Notes: generated by a model from the letters alone, not told the origin. A stretch of 64,000 bases of DNA from Diphasiastrum complanatum (GCA_029204225.1 CM055098.1:46452985-46516984), one strand, 5' to 3'. Positions 36,689 through 50,600 are shown, counted from the first letter of the stretch. Translations and numbers: made by a program.

Positions 36689-39600
36689 ATGGCATCTATA
36701 AATGCATATCTTTTGGATACTAATGAAAGGCTCAACAAAACTAACTATTCCATATGGAAAGTTAGAATGGAATCTATCATGATCATGCAAGATCTGATGG
36801 AAATTGTAAATGGTAAGGAGGGTGAACCTATTCATCCTCAAGAAAAAGCCAAATACATCAAGAGGTGCAATGTTGCACTACATTGCATAAAAATGAATGT
36901 TGCAAATGAACTCTTAAGAGAGGTAGGAGATTGCACTTCAGCTCAAGATGCTTGGGAGACTTTGCAAAAGGTCTATGAATCCAAGAACCAAACTAGAATG
37001 TTAGCTTTGAAGAATCAAATCTATAGAAGCTATCAAAAGAAAGGAGAGAGTGCACATACTTTTGTCCTAAGAGTAAAGGAATTGAACAAAGAGCTAGCCT
37101 TTATAGGTGACCCTATCAAGGATGAAGAGCTTGTTCAACTCATATTGAATGGACCAAGCTTTGAATTTGACAATTTGGTTCAGGGATATGCAATTATGGG
37201 TAAGCTACCCATACTTGAAGAACTCCAAGGCACACTCATGGCCGAGGAATCAAGAAGGAGCCAAATGCAAGAGAGGATGGATAGGCTTTCCATCCAAGGT
37301 GGAGATGACCAAGCTCTCTTCACCAAAGGCAAAGGCAAGTCCAAAGGCAAAGGATCAACATTCAAGAAGTCTACAAAGCTTGAGGATCAAGAAGGACTCC
37401 CAAAGGCATCTCCATCAACCACCAAAGTCAAGAAGGACAAATCAAAGGTGAAGTGCTACTATTGTAGCAAGATGGGGCATTATGCCTCGGAATGCTTCAA
37501 GAGGAAGCAAGATCAAAGCCAAGCCAACATGAGCAAAGAGGAGGAGGAGGAGAGTTCACATGAGGACTCTCTCATGATGTCCATATTTTCTTCAACAAGC
37601 TTCAAAGGAGAAGATCCTTGGTGGATTGACTCGGGTGCTAGTTCACACATGACTAGTAAAAGGGAGTTTTTCTCTTCTCTCTTATCTTATGATGGACCTA
37701 TAAAGTCTATCTATACAGCAAATGATGAAGCTTGTAAGATTGAAGGAGTTGGTAACATTCCCCTTTGCTTAGGATCTTCCAAAAAGATCAACATAGAAGG
37801 TGTTTTGTACATTCCTACAATAACAAAGAATCTACTAAGTGTTGGCCAAATGGTAGACAATGGTTTCAATGTTGACTTTGCTTCAAATGAATGTTTCATC
37901 AAGAAGAAGGGTAAGATAGTGGCTAAGGGCACTAGACTTGGCAAACTTTATAAGCTGGATGCATTTGTGGATACTAATGTTGTCATGTTGGCCGAGAAGA
38001 GCAAAATATCTACCTTTACTTTATGGCACAAAAGACTTGGACATGTCAACTCGGGTTCCATGGAGGCTATGATCAAGGAGGAGTATGCTTTAGGCCTACC
38101 AAGGTCTATTGGGAAGGAAGACAAGGTTTGTGAAGCTTGTGCCTTATCCAAGGCACATAAGAAGGTGTTTCCTAACTCCATCACAAAGTCATCTCATCCT
38201 CTTGAACTCATACACTCGAATGTGCACATTGCTAGCACCAAATCTAATGGAGGTTCATCCATGTTTTTAACCTTCATTGATGACTACTCAAGATATTGTT
38301 GGGTGTTCTTACTTTCCTTCAAGTCTCAAGTATTTGATACTTTTGTAAAGTTCAAGTTGTTTGTGGAAAAGCATCATAATCATAGAGATTCTTAGAAGTG
38401 ACAATGGTGGAGAATTCATCTCCAATGAGTTCAAGGCCTTTTGTGAGGAGGAAGGGATCAAGAAAGAGACTTCTTGTCCTTACACTCCTCAACAAAATGG
38501 AGTTGCTGAAAGAAGGAATAGAACATTATGTGAATGTTCTAAGGCTTTAAGATTAGATGCTTGTTTGCTCAAATCCTTTTGGGGTGAGTCTCTTGTATGT
38601 GCAAACTACTTGATGAATAGGGTGTCTTGCAAAGCAATTGAAGGCAAAACTCCTTATGAGATGTTGTATGGAAAGAAACCCAATCTTAATCACTTGAAAG
38701 TTTTTGGGTGTATATGTTATGTGCATGTGCCATTGGAAACAAGAACCAAGGAGGATCCATCTTCCACAAGAGGGATCATGCTTGGATATGCAAGCTCAAG
38801 CAAGGGCTACAAAGTCTATCTCCCATCCTTGAACAAATTTGTTGTTTCAAGGGATGTCATCTTTGATGAACATCATATGCATATGCTTGAAGAAGGCTCA
38901 AGTGCTCCAACAATCAAGAAGAAGATGGCCGAGGAGCAAGATCTTGGTTTTGAGGAGGAGCTCATGGAGGAGCAAGCACCAAACCCACCTATCACACCAA
39001 GGAGATCTTCAAGGGCAAAAGTGGAGCCATCAAGGCTCACATATCAAGGCAAAGGACAGCAAGTTGAGGGTATCTCATCCACTTCTTATGCTTTATCTAG
39101 TTTTGAAGAACCGTCTAATGTTGAAGATGCATTGAACTCCAAAGAATGGTATAAAGCTATGTTGGATGAGTATGATGCCTTGATTGAGAATGAAACTTGG
39201 TTGCTTGTTGAGAGACCTCAAAGGAATGTAATAGGATGCAAGTGGGTCTTCAAGCTTAAGTTGAATGCAAATGGGAGTGTTAACAAACATAAAGCAAGAT
39301 TAGTTGCAAAAGGTTATGCTCAAGAGAGAGGGATAGACTATGAGGAAACTTTTGCACCCGTGGCCAAGATGGTCACAATAAGAGTAATCATTGCACTTGA
39401 ATCACATTTTGGATGGATTCTATGTCAAATGGATGTCTCTAATGCTTTCTTGAATGGTTTTTTGGAAGAGGATATCTATATGGAGCAGCCACAAGGGTTC
39501 ATCAAGCATGGAATGGAGAACAAAGTATGCCATCTCCAAAGAAGCATCTATGGCTTGAAGCAAGCCTCGAGATCTTGGAATTCAAGACTACATTGCTATC

Positions 39601-40652
39601 TTATTTCACTTTCTTTTGTTCAAAGTGAATATGATCCCACTCTTTACATTAAGTTTGATGATGTTGGTATTGTACTTTTACTCATTTATGTAGATGACAT
39701 CATCATTAGTGGAAATAGTGTTGATGGTATTGAAAAAATCAAGATAGATCTATCCTTAGAGTTCAAGATGGTAGATCTAGGGTGTCTTCACTTCATCTTA
39801 GGCATAGAAGTACTTAGAGGGTCTGATTTTATCTTTATAAGTCAAGTAAACTATGCTCAAAGACTTTTGAAGAAGTTTAAGATGGAAGTATGCAAAAGTG
39901 TTGACACACCAATGGAGCAAGATGTAAAAGTGCCAAATGAAGATGATGAAAGATCCTTCATGGACATCACTTTGTTTAGGCAACTTATAGGTTCCTTAAT
40001 GTGGATCACTATAACTAGACCAGATCTTAGCTTTAGTGTATGTAGGTTGAGCCAATCCATGCAAAAACCATTGAATATCCATTGGAAAAAGGCTAAGAGG
40101 ATTCTAAGATACATCTCGGGTACATTGGATTTTGGGATTCTATATAGAGGAGATGTGATTAACCTTCATGCATTTAGTGATTCAGATTTTGCAGGGGACA
40201 AGAGGGATAGGAAATCAACAAGTGCCTATTTAACTTTCATAGGAGAAGTTGTGGTTTCATGGCTTTCAAAAAAGCAAGAAACTATATCTCTATCTTCAAC
40301 CGAGGCCGAGTACAAAGCTTTGACAACCACTACAAAGGAGGTACTTTGGATCAAGAGATTATTGGTGGAACTAAAGATCATGGATTCAGAGGAGGCACCA
40401 ATCATCTACAATGACAATATATCAGCCCAACACCTTGCATCTAACCCAATCTTCCATGCAAGATCTAAGCACATTGAGATATGCCATCACTTTGTGAGAG
40501 AAATGGTGCAAGCCAAGGAGATTGCTTTGGAGCATGTTCCAAGCAATGAATGTGTAGCTGATCTACTTACTAAACCACTTCAAAAGACACCTTTTATGAA
40601 GTTCAGATCATCACTTGGAGTGATTAGTAAAGCAATGATTGAACCAAGCTAG
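36689..40652 (+). CDS. Element D gag-pol polyprotein region
   Basis: Gag opens with MASINAYLLDTNERLNKTNY and has the UBN2 core (YSIWKVRMESIMIMQDL). The CCHC knuckle CYYCSKMGHYASEC lies at about residue 256 and the protease WWIDSGASSHM at about residue 311. Next are the GAG-pre-integrase WHKRLGHVN, the integrase with FIDDYSRYCWVF and SDNGGEF...PYTPQQNGVAERRNRT, the reverse transcriptase with WVFKLKLNANG, CQMDVSNAFLNG and YVDDIIISG (near 39690), and the RNase H with DSDFAGDKRDRKSTSAY and SLSSTEAEYKAL. The end has ADLLTKPLQ. Functionally it covers particle formation, cleavage, cDNA synthesis and integration. About one break is present, so it may not act alone. Gag is clearly related to that of C1. 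Confidence 0.92.
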
Positions 40653-40666
40653 ATAGTGAGGAGGAG

Positions 40667-41348
40667 TGTTAAAAATTCACAATTCTAGCTTGACTAGTTT
40701 TGGTCATATGACTTGTAAATAGTTAGATGGTCATGATGTGGCTTGTCACACGTGCCAAATAGCATAGGATTCCATTCATAAGGATGTTCTCAAGTAGACC
40801 TAAGTGTTAGAACCTTTGGAATGAGTCCAAATTATGCTTAGATACAAGGGAGAAAAAATAGGAGCTATTTTTGGTAATTTTTGCATTGTTGAGGGATCTC
40901 CAAGATTCCAACCCTAACTTGGTAGGGATGAAAGATCCACCAAAATTAGCATTAGGGATAGGTTTAGGGATACTCATACCTGCCCAAAACCGTGATGGAT
41001 CATGTATATATAGGTGATGATATCTCACCAAAATCAATCAAGCAATTTCATGTTTTTTCTCTCATAATGGTGCAATTGCTCTCTATGTTCATAATTGTTT
41101 GAGTACTTGTGATTACTAATGATTATAGGATTGAATGTAGGTCTGGTGTACAGTACTCAGACTGTGGGAGGCCGTACTTTCACACGTGTGAAGCCTTCTT
41201 CAAGGATTTGGGCCATTTAGTGAGGTTCAAGCATAGATTTTTGATGGATTTTGATGGTTCAACTTGTGCTAATCTTATGAAATCATAATCTATTGTTTCC
41301 CTCATCATTTCAAGTGTTTTAGGATCCTTATTTGCTGTAATTTTTACA
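40667..41348 (+). repeat. Right LTR of D (682 bp)
   Basis: Starts TGTTAAAAATTCAC after the purine tract and ends TTTTTACA. CACACGTGTG lies at 41181-41190. Confidence 0.94.
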
Positions 41349-42310
41349 TGCTCAACATGATACTTATGGACAACCAGTTATGGTAAGAGTTAAGTAGAAG
41401 AAAAATTGTAACTTGTAGAAGCTTCCTTTGTAACAAATCAGACTATCTTATCATCTGCCTACACCAAGTGCCACAATTAAATTCATAAAACTCAAAAAGC
41501 GTTATTGACAGGTACTCCAAGGACATAATGGTTTGTGGGAAACTTGGATAAGCGGAACTTTTTCTTGTACTTAACTCCATTTAAGCCAAAATAATTCTTT
41601 GCAACATTGACTCTTTTCTTAGCTAATGTGGTGTTTTCTTTTTACACACACCTGAAAAATTTCCATGTTCCAGGTACAAAACTCTTGTAGGAGCTGCTTG
41701 ACCAAAACTTCAGAAGACCAGCGTTTCCCTTATTAACAAATGAACAAGAGTGCATACGATTCGAAGACCTGCCAAAAACTAGGAGTCTTGGAAAAGATGT
41801 GACCTCTGAATAAGTTTTTGTATCAAGAGTTCCCCTAGGAAATTTCCTTTATGCACCGGATCAATTCTAGTGACTTGTCCTTATTACAATTGAACACTAG
41901 GCATGGATCAAATTTTCTCCCTTGTACAGACCTATGCAGGTCATCCATACTCTTCCTTTTTGAGAAGGAACAAAATGCCATGGGATCATCTCAGTTTCAC
42001 AGCAACCTGCAAACATTGTCCATGCAAACCATTATAATTTCCGCGTGCTATTAATAAATGACTAGGAATTCAATCCAGCAAGAAGATATGCTCGGTAGCC
42101 CAATTGAAGCAACAATCGTTGCAACATCTTTTTGGGAAAAGTTATCAAACTATTAACTTGATGTTTGCAAACCTTTCTTTGGATATTTTTAACTTCTTTG
42201 GCATCGTTCTCAAGAAACACTTGACAGAATGCGAGCACAAGATTTGATGTTGCTTTAGAACACTTAAAAGCTATGATTATATTTAGCGAAAGCTTTCTAT
42301 TAGACTGTTT
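41349..42310. other. No recognised gene
   Basis: AT-rich flank right of element D. Short frames on both strands have no motif. Because the left LTR of D is partial, no TSD can be checked here. Confidence 0.45.
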
Positions 42311-44275
42311 TTGCATCTAGCAGCTGATTGCAATGGGAGAGCTGTTCTGCAATATTCCTGCTCTCTTCTCTATTCACGTTCTTCTATCTCCATTGCCCCC
42401 ATCAGGATAGATTCAAAATTGATGAGGGAATGGGACAGTCATGATGACTTGTCCTACTTATCTTTTATGTGGGAACTTGAGTTAGTAGAAAGACCTTTGA
42501 TAGATTGTGAGTACGACAGCCCCTGTCGATCTCACTATGACGATAATAGTATCTATTTCAGTATAGATATCATAGACAAAAGGACCTTGGATGAAATTTC
42601 AGAAGTAGTCCCTGTCAGAAAGACAATCTATGCCTACTTTCAACCTGCCAAGCGAAGTGTACCCAGAAAATTGCGACACAAGATCACTACCTTAATGGGT
42701 GGTCTACACTGGGGTACAACTATTGTCACCTACCCACCTCATCTAATGAGCATCTAGAAGACAGACAAGTTGTAGATATAGAGAATTTTTTTTAAAAAAA
42801 ATATCATTATTATTATATATATACATTTCTTGTATAGTTGGACATTTGAAGAAATGACTGAAATGACTGTAACTCCTTAGGAGACAATGAAGGGAGATGA
42901 AGATAAACCATACTCATTGTTCTTTGATGGGGCCTCTAGAGATTTTAAACAGAGAGGAGCTATTGGTGTGATGCTGGGGGACCCAGAAGGAGTAGAAATG
43001 GCTAGCATGAGAGCTTTTCTTGGCGAGGAATTCACCAACAACATGGCATAGTTTAAAGAACTGATTTTGGGTTTGCAAATGACGATAAGAGCACAAAGAG
43101 GAATATCTTTTATAAAGATTATAGGAGACTCACAACTTGTGATATATGGTATGAACGAGAAATACCGAATTGCAGATCGAAAAGTGAAGCCTATGCAGCA
43201 GCAGCCCATGAGATTGGAAGGCACTTTCGCCACATAGAGTGGATTCAGATACCTAGGCACAAAAACAATGATTGTGACCTCCTAGCTGATCTAGCATTTC
43301 AACATGATTTATACTACTCTGCACCAAAAAGGTGGGCTTCTCCACGATTCAGTTCTACGATCGACTTATGGGTAGCCCTAAAGACTAAATCCGCCTATGG
43401 AATACGAAGGGTAGAGAAAATTCTTTGTCAAAATATAGAGACCCAGCACAGTCTTGTAACACAATTACAAGCCTTCATATGCTAGGAATTAAAAAAGACC
43501 TGTTTCAAGAGTTTTGGTGGGAGGATAGCTCAAGGGATAATGCATACTGCATCAGAAGGAATATATAATTGTACTGCTGTTTTTCTTTTACATTTAACTC
43601 TCCTTGTTGGTTGTTCCAGGGACATGTATAACTTTTCAGATAATCGTGTTATGGGAACCCCACAACAATCTAGCATCCCCATGATGGGCAAGGAAACACT
43701 TAGGGATCTGTTGACAAGTGAAAAGGCGAGGTCAAAAAGAGAGATATTTGACTATAAAAAAGAGATAAAAAAAATTAGAAAAAGTCGATGTTAGGAACAA
43801 AAACGAATTGCAGAGATTAAGAAAAGATCGGGATTTTTGGAAGCATAAACATAAGGACTTGGAGGTAGAAGTCAAGATTCAGGAGATCTGATACAGAGAG
43901 CAACTAAAAAGTCAAGAGAGAACTATAGCTAGTCTGGATGTTGATCTAGCTGCTACAGAGACTACTGTTTCCCTACTAGCCAAAAAGCTATGCGAATACC
44001 AGAAAACAGAAAAAAAGATAGATCCCACGTCGGAGTATCGAGACCCTTTTCCTACATATCCTGCTAAAGGGAGGGAGACATTGGCTGCTAAGAACTTTAT
44101 GGAAGACTTCAATTCATATGTGTTAAACCTTCCTAATGTAGAATTTCCTATGAGTAATCATACTTTTGAGCTTCGACCTTCTGCCATTACTCGACCCCTG
44201 TTCAAATGGCCTATAATACCAGGTTCTTTTGAAACTTATATAGATTCATGGGAGTGGGAGCATAAGCCAATCTAG
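42311..44275 (+). pseudogene. Decayed region with an RNase H domain and a coiled coil, probably a retroelement
   Basis: At 42311-42757 a 148-codon frame (WDSHDDLSYLSFMWELELV) matches nothing I know. From about 42895 the plus strand encodes an RNase H fold: YSLFFDGASRDFKQRGAIGV, LGEEFTNNMA, LGLQMTIRAQRG, IIGDSQLVIYGMNEKY and RHIEWIQIPRHKNNDCDLLA, which fits the extra RNase H of Tat-type gypsy elements or a plant RNase H-like protein. Further on (43690-44275) a charged coiled-coil stretch (ETLRDLLTSEKARSKREIF; LKSQERTIASLDVDLAATE) and MEDFNSYVLNLPNVEFPMSN follow. The region has several breaks. I treat it as a fossil retroelement. Confidence 0.6.
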
Positions 44276-44279
44276 GTGC

Positions 44280-44930
44280 ACGGGGTGGATGTGATGCAGG
44301 TACCATGAAGATTTCTCACTATTTGATTTTAGGGCTTAATCAATGGCCTTGGATACTGTTGCTGAGAATCAGACTCCATGCCCAATGGATAAGAAAAATT
44401 ATGAACTGGTGGTTCGTATACTGAGCCCGCGTAGATCCTTATAAGAAGAATATTGTTGGGTCCGTTATGTGGGGACCACATCCCCAGTGGAAGTCGCCAA
44501 AGTGTTGGCCGATGTTTTAGCATGCAAAATCGAGCTAGTTTTCAAAGTTTTATGCTATAATTCGCATGCTTTCTAAGAGAAGTTGATTAGATCAAAGTGT
44601 GACCGGCACAGATTTGGCCAGTATAGCCCATGCAGAAGGGGTCCCAGTTTGCCCAAAAAGAACTATAGAGTTTTTAAATAAAATTAGCCTTAGAATTGGC
44701 TATTAAGTTTTATTTCAGTTGATGTACGTCTGATTTCATTAATGTAACCTCGGGTTTTTATTGATATAAAAAGATATTTGAGATTTTGTAGGACGCCCTT
44801 TCCTTGAAACCCAAAAAGAAATTTGAGACCGAAGAGACAAAGAAAATCGACACCAGAGCATCAACAAAGGTTCCTGTGAGAATCACCAACAAGCCAACAA
44901 AGCCGATCTGAGGGAAGCAATGACAAGACC
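44280..44930. other. No recognised gene
   Basis: Frames of at most 70 codons with no motif. Towards its end a Lys-rich stretch (PKKKFETEETKKI) leads into the copia reverse transcriptase. Confidence 0.45.
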
Positions 44931-44934
44931 TTCT

Positions 44935-47060
44935 CTCCAGTGGTGAAACATGCTTCATTTGCATATGTAGACCTCAAGATTCACATCGTTGATGAGAAGA
45001 CAACATTCCTACATGGCCAATTAGACGAAGAGGTCTACATGGATCAACCTCCAGGCTATACCTCCGAATCACTTCCTACCTATGCATGTCGAATGCACAG
45101 AAGTATCTATGGTCTGAAGCAATCAGCACGACAATGGTATAAGAATAAAGATCAAGCCCTGAGATCCTTAGGATTCGAGCCATTGATAGTCGATTCCAAT
45201 TTTTATGTGAGAATCACAGATGAGGAGATCATCATTGTTGTTGTGTATGTGGGCGACACCCTGATACTATGCAGAAGCGAAGGCCTGATTGCAGGAGTGA
45301 AGAATGAGATCTCGAAATATTTCGAGATAACAGACCTAGGAGAAGCCAGATGTTATCTAGGCTTGCAGATTGACCGTGACTATGACGAAGGAAAGTTATA
45401 CCTTCATCAATCAAGGTACACCCAAAAAATCCTAGATGATTTCAAGATGACAGATTGCAAAGGGGCAAATACCCCAATGCTTGCAGGGACAGTCCCGATG
45501 AACAAAGATTGTTCGAAGACAGAAGAAGAGCAGAAGATGATGCAGCACACGCCTTACAGGAGGTTGATGGGATCTTTGATGTATCTAGTAGACAACACAC
45601 GCCCCGACATTGCTTATGCCGTGTTCAGAATGAGTCAATTCAGCACGAATCCAGGCTTAGCACACTGGAAGATCGCAAAGCGAATCTTACAATACCTATA
45701 GCAGACGAAGGATTATGAGCTATATTATTCTCATGATGCAGGTTTCCAGATGCACTCCTACAGTGATGCTAGCTGGGCATCTCTTAAGGACGACTGTAAA
45801 AGTGTCTCATGAGGGTGCACCATTGCAGCAGGCGCAACAATTCTTTGGGTCAGCAAGAAGCAGACCATTATAGCTCAATCTTCCTGTGAAGTAGAATACG
45901 TTGCAACTGCGAAGATGGCCAATGAAATGACATGCCTGAGACATTCGTCGACGGACTGGGTGAAACCAACCAAGAGCCATTGATTCTGTAGATGGACAAT
46001 ACTTCTGCAATTCACCTGACAAAGGATCCCGTGTTTCACTCAAGGACGAAACACATCGCAATCAAGTATCAATTGATAAGGGACCTGGTCACTATAAGGG
46101 AATTGAAGACCAGCTTCATTGGCACGAAGCAAATGGTGACAGACATCTTCACCAAGGCCCTAGACAAATGTTTGTTCGATAGGCAGAGGAAGAGTCTGGA
46201 CTTATAAAGCTACCACGCTTTAAGAGGGAGCTGAAAAAATTGTTTCTGGCCACAAAGCTATGATAGCTTTAGAGCTCAAGGCAGAAGAGAAACAAGGGAG
46301 CTGCGTGGTCGTGAACAGAAAAGCTTCGAGGATAGAAGACATGAAGACGACGAAAAAGCTTTGAGGACCGAAGACATGAAGACGACGAACAGAAAAGCTT
46401 TGAGGACCGAAGACATGAAGACGACGAACATAAAAGCTTCGAGGACCGAAGACGACAGTCACACGGACACAAACACGAAGATAAAAGTTTTGTGGACCCA
46501 AGGCGACCTAATGACAAAGCCAAAGGCACAAGAAGACATGAAGACCCAAGCGACGACGGATCTCCACGCGTGAAAGGACAGATGAGATCACGAAAGTACC
46601 AGGAGGACGTCATCCTCCGAAGACTGACAGGATACCGTTAGGACGTGCCTAATCAGCCATTCTTGTAATCTCCTGATTTGCTAATCGTGTCCTCCTCTCT
46701 ACGTACATGTAGATCCTGATTATTAATTATGCAGTTGTAGTAGATTGGCAACATACCAATGTAAGCTGAGCAATGTGTAGCCAGCAACAGTAGATGTTTT
46801 ATGCAGAAGAGTTTCTTGTCTTGAACATGATCGAATGCTTAATTGTTTGATAGTTGTATGTTTGTAATCAGCTGGCTTTCAAGCTTATTCCGCACAGTGG
46901 TTTTACCTTGTCGAATGCATAAGTAAATTCTACATAGCTCGACAGTGTCTGTCGTCACTTTGGAGGATTGTAGATCCTGTCACAGAGGGCAGTAGACCCG
47001 AGGACAAAATTGAATTCCATCTAGGTTTGTTTATGTGAAAATCTCAACAACGGGTATCAG
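44935..47060 (+). mobile_element. Copia remnant: RT, RNase H and a following LTR
   Basis: Reverse transcriptase with FLHGQLDEEVYMDQPPGY, SIYGLKQSARQWY, VVYVGDTLILC and YLGLQIDRD (44940-45430), then RNase H (SDASWASLKDDCKS, IIAQSSCEVEYVA; to about 45930) and the end DIFTKALDKC (to 46207). A purine tract (TTTAAGAGGGAG) is followed by a likely LTR (about 46231-47049; TGAAAAAATTG to CTCAACA), and this by GGGTATCAGAG at about 47051, which looks like a primer-binding site. The front half of the element is missing and there are several breaks. Confidence 0.8.
46321..46470 (+). repeat. 39-bp tandem repeat, about 3.7 copies
   Basis: AAGCTTYGAGGACCGAAGACATGAAGACGACGAA units start at 46321, 46356, 46395 and 46434 (spacings 35, 39, 39). 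The 39-bp unit equals 13 codons and reads ALRTEDMKTTN on the plus strand. It lies inside the likely LTR of the copia remnant. Confidence 0.9.
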
Positions 47061-48150
47061 AGGACGAAACAATTCGTGTCTGGATACCCACTGCACCTTT
47101 ATCAGGCATGAGATTTTCCAACACAGCCATCCTCGTAGCAGCACGATACTGGAAGTGCTGCACCCTGTTAAGTTATTCCCTCTCCTATGTTGATCCCACG
47201 GTGAGGAAAAAGCCTAACAAGGAGTATCAAATTTTCTTTGTGTAAAAGTCAATTCAGTTGACAATACACAGAGAATTTGATTCTATTCTTCGCACTGCCA
47301 TTGAGAATATACCGACAATTGCCAATTCTATTGGTGAAATAAAAATAAAATCTATTCAGGTAGATATTTTTGTTAGTTCAAATTTGTTTTTTGATTTAAG
47401 TTAATCCTTTCATGCATAAAATATTTTTCATAACGTTAGTACTTTTCTTTCAATGTTTGTAGTCTGTACAGTAGAATGATTCCTTCAACTGTGCATGGCT
47501 TGTGTTGTACAGCACAACTATTTTTTGAATGGTATAATCTACAAATAGACGTTGATAAGTCCTCCCCAATGAAGATGATAGAGAAATAACAAGAAAGGAG
47601 GTTGAAGTTTTTAGACCTCTCAATCTGAAATAGCACAGAAAGAAGCAATTTTAGAAGATGCTTCTCTTAATACAGAAAAAAACTTATAGAATTTCAAGTA
47701 CATATACATGTATATATTACAATCAAAAGATACATACAATCTTACATGTACACAACCCATCTTTGGGATTTACATTGATATGAATATGGATTGTTACAAT
47801 CAAGTTGTGTCTTTAGAACAATACTGTATTGCAATTTCTAAACTGACAAAAACTAAATATCTATCTCTTTTTGAATTCAATGATGATGGACTTGTACTTT
47901 TTAATAGTAGATTTTAGTGTTCCCCCACAATCTAGATAGTTCCGTCAATATATCTGCATTTGATCTCAATCTCATGTCTTTTAAGTACCTGCAAAAAATG
48001 ACACAAATTATATTGCATTTAGAATAGTTGTTATATGATCGATATTGAACAAAGCTATTTAATAAGTGGAATAAAATATTTGTAGCTACTTACCAGCTTT
48101 CCATTAGACATGAATCGGCATATCATATTATCGTAACAATAGCTCCTATC
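47061..48150. other. AT-rich stretch without recognised gene
   Basis: Short frames only, with TATATATTAC and similar AT-rich words. It follows the primer-binding-like site, so the first part may be the leader of a second element of that family. Confidence 0.4.
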
Positions 48151-48179
48151 TGATGTAATGTAAACTCCAATCTTCCTCA

Positions 48180-50600
48180 ACTTCAATACAGATCGGAACT
48201 CCATCATTGTAAATTATGTCAATATTTGCTCAGAGTGTCCATTTTCTTCAATGTCTTGCTCAAGTGGCACCCATTTATTTTTAATCCTTTTCCAACTTTG
48301 ATAATGGAAGCAAAGGCTCAAGGTTTGTTTTTCTACATTCGTTGCTTCTGACAAAATGATACTTCATTTCAATGTGCTTACTCTTGAAATGAAATCTAGG
48401 ATTGGTTGATTAAGCGATAGCACTTTGATTATCACAAAATAATGTCGTCGGAGCATGTTGATTAAAACCGATATTTGAGAGTAAATTCCTCAACCAAATT
48501 GCTTCCTTTGTAGCTTGAGAGGCTGTGATATACTCTGATTAAGTGGAAGATAGAGCTATTGAGGATTGCTTGCAACTGTTCCAGGAAACTGGATTGTTGT
48601 TGAGGAAGAATGTAAATCCAGAAGTAGATTTACGAGTGTCTACATCTGCTGCCCAATTTGCATCTGTCTAGCCACTGAGAAGATTGAGTTTGTCATTGCC
48701 GACTGCTCCATAACAAATGCAAAAGTCAATAGTAGCTCGAAGATATCTCATGACTCTGATAAGATCCTTCCAATGTGTTACACCAGGATTAGTCATAAAC
48801 TGACTGAGAGAGCTGACTATGGTAAGGATACTCACACATCTGCTGCTTCTCATGAATTGTTTGGGGACACTGGTCCTTTAACAATTTAAGTCCTGGTTCC
48901 ATTGGAGAGAGAGCTAACTTGCAATTGATCAGATTATATCTGACAAAAATATTGTAGATGTACCTCTGTCGTGTAATGTAGACCAAATTCTGTTTTCTGT
49001 CTCTGTGGATTTGTATATCAAGGCAGAAATGAGCTTCGCCTAGATCGGTCATGTCGAATTCGGAAGATAGCATTGTCTTGGCCTCTTTTATCAAATTGGT
49101 ACTGTTGCTGAAAAGCAATGTATCATCCACGTATAAAGTGATAATGATAAAAGACTGCTGCACTGTCTTGAAGTAAACATGCGAATATGAAGGGCTTGGT
49201 ATGTAGCCGTGATTAATAAAGAAAGTATTGATCCTTTGAAACCATGCTCAAGCAGATTGCTTCAAGCCATAAAGTGCCTTATGGAGTTTACAAACATGAT
49301 TGTGTTTATCCTCGATAATATAACCTTCGAGTTGCACCATGTAAATGTCTTCCTCAAAAACTCCATTGAGATATGTTGTCTATACATCCATTTGATGTAT
49401 TTCCAAATCTGTTGCAGCAGCAAATGATAATAAAAGTTGAATAGAAGAATGTTGCTGCTGGACTGAAGGTCTCAATATAATCGATGTTGTATACCTAAGA
49501 AAAACCTCTGGCAACAAGTTGGGATTTTCTTCTGTCGATGCTTCCATCTTCTTTGTACTTGACTTTGAAAATCCATTTGCAATCAACTACATCTCTGCTA
49601 GCGGGTAATTTGACAATTGTCCATGTATGGTTCTTGATAAGAGATGAATACTCTTTATCCATAGCTTCTTTCCAGAGATCTGAATCAGGTTGACTGAGTG
49701 CCTCTTGGACAGACGTCGGTTCCTGAACAAGGTAGGCTATAGACTCGTCGATATACCTGTGAGGTGGTCTGCTTGATCTTGATGATCTTATGGGTAATAG
49801 AGGTTGATCGTTTTCATCATATTGTAGTTGCTAAACTGCAACATCATCATCTTCTGATTCGCCGCTGGTAGGTTGTTCGGGGAGAGTAGAAGAGCTCGGA
49901 CTTTCAATGGGTATAGTCGACTGAGGAACTGGTAGGTTCAATATGTCAGGTGAAGCTGACAGGTCGATTGGATGGGCTGTGCCTTTTTCCTTGAGGTCAA
50001 AAACTGATCTTCAATGAAGATGACATCCCGGCTAGTGAATATCTTTGACTCGATAGGATCAAACAACTTGTAGGCTTGATTTGAAGTAGTGTAGCTGATG
50101 AAAATACATTTGATACTCTGGAAGTCAAGCTTCTTCATAAGATCACGAAGAATCTACGTAAAAGCAGTACATCCAAAAACTCGTAAGTTTGATAGAGAAG
50201 GTTTGGTTCCTGTCCAAACTTTGAATGGTGTTTTGTCTGAGAAACCTTTAGTAGGACATTTGTTCTGAATATAAGTTGTCATTGAAACAGCTTCAGCCCA
50301 GTAGGACTTCGCAAGTGTAGCATGTGATAAATTGCACTTTGCCGATTCAACTAAGGTTCTGTTCTTTCTCTCTGCAAGACCATTGATTGGGGAGAATAGG
50401 AGGTGATGTATTGCTGCTCAATGTCGTTGTTAAGGCAGTATTGAATTCGGTGGAGATGTATTCTCCCCGTTATCTGACCTCCTTGAATGCACTTTGATGA
50501 CAAAAACCACCAACTTGGTTGACATTGAGTTAGTGAAGCAAAACATGAAGGGACCGAGGTAATGTCAAAAACAGGGCCTGAAACTCTTCCCAAATGTTGT
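48180..50600 (-). mobile_element. Copia element remnant, family A-like (IN, RT, RNase H)
   Basis: On the minus strand from right to left: integrase core scraps (about 50150-50600), the integrase end with FQSIKCIFISYTTSNQAYKL and KIFTSRDVIF (49938-50138), reverse transcriptase (about 49160-49750; YVDDTLLFSNS near 49120), the DLGEAHFCLDIQIHRDRKQN segment (48789-49163), and RNase H (LSQFMTNPGVTHWKDLIRVM, down to about 48400). The RNase H is nearly the same as in the family-A element at 25.4-25.9 kb, and here the polymerase is also present. Many breaks; no LTRs assigned. Confidence 0.82.
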
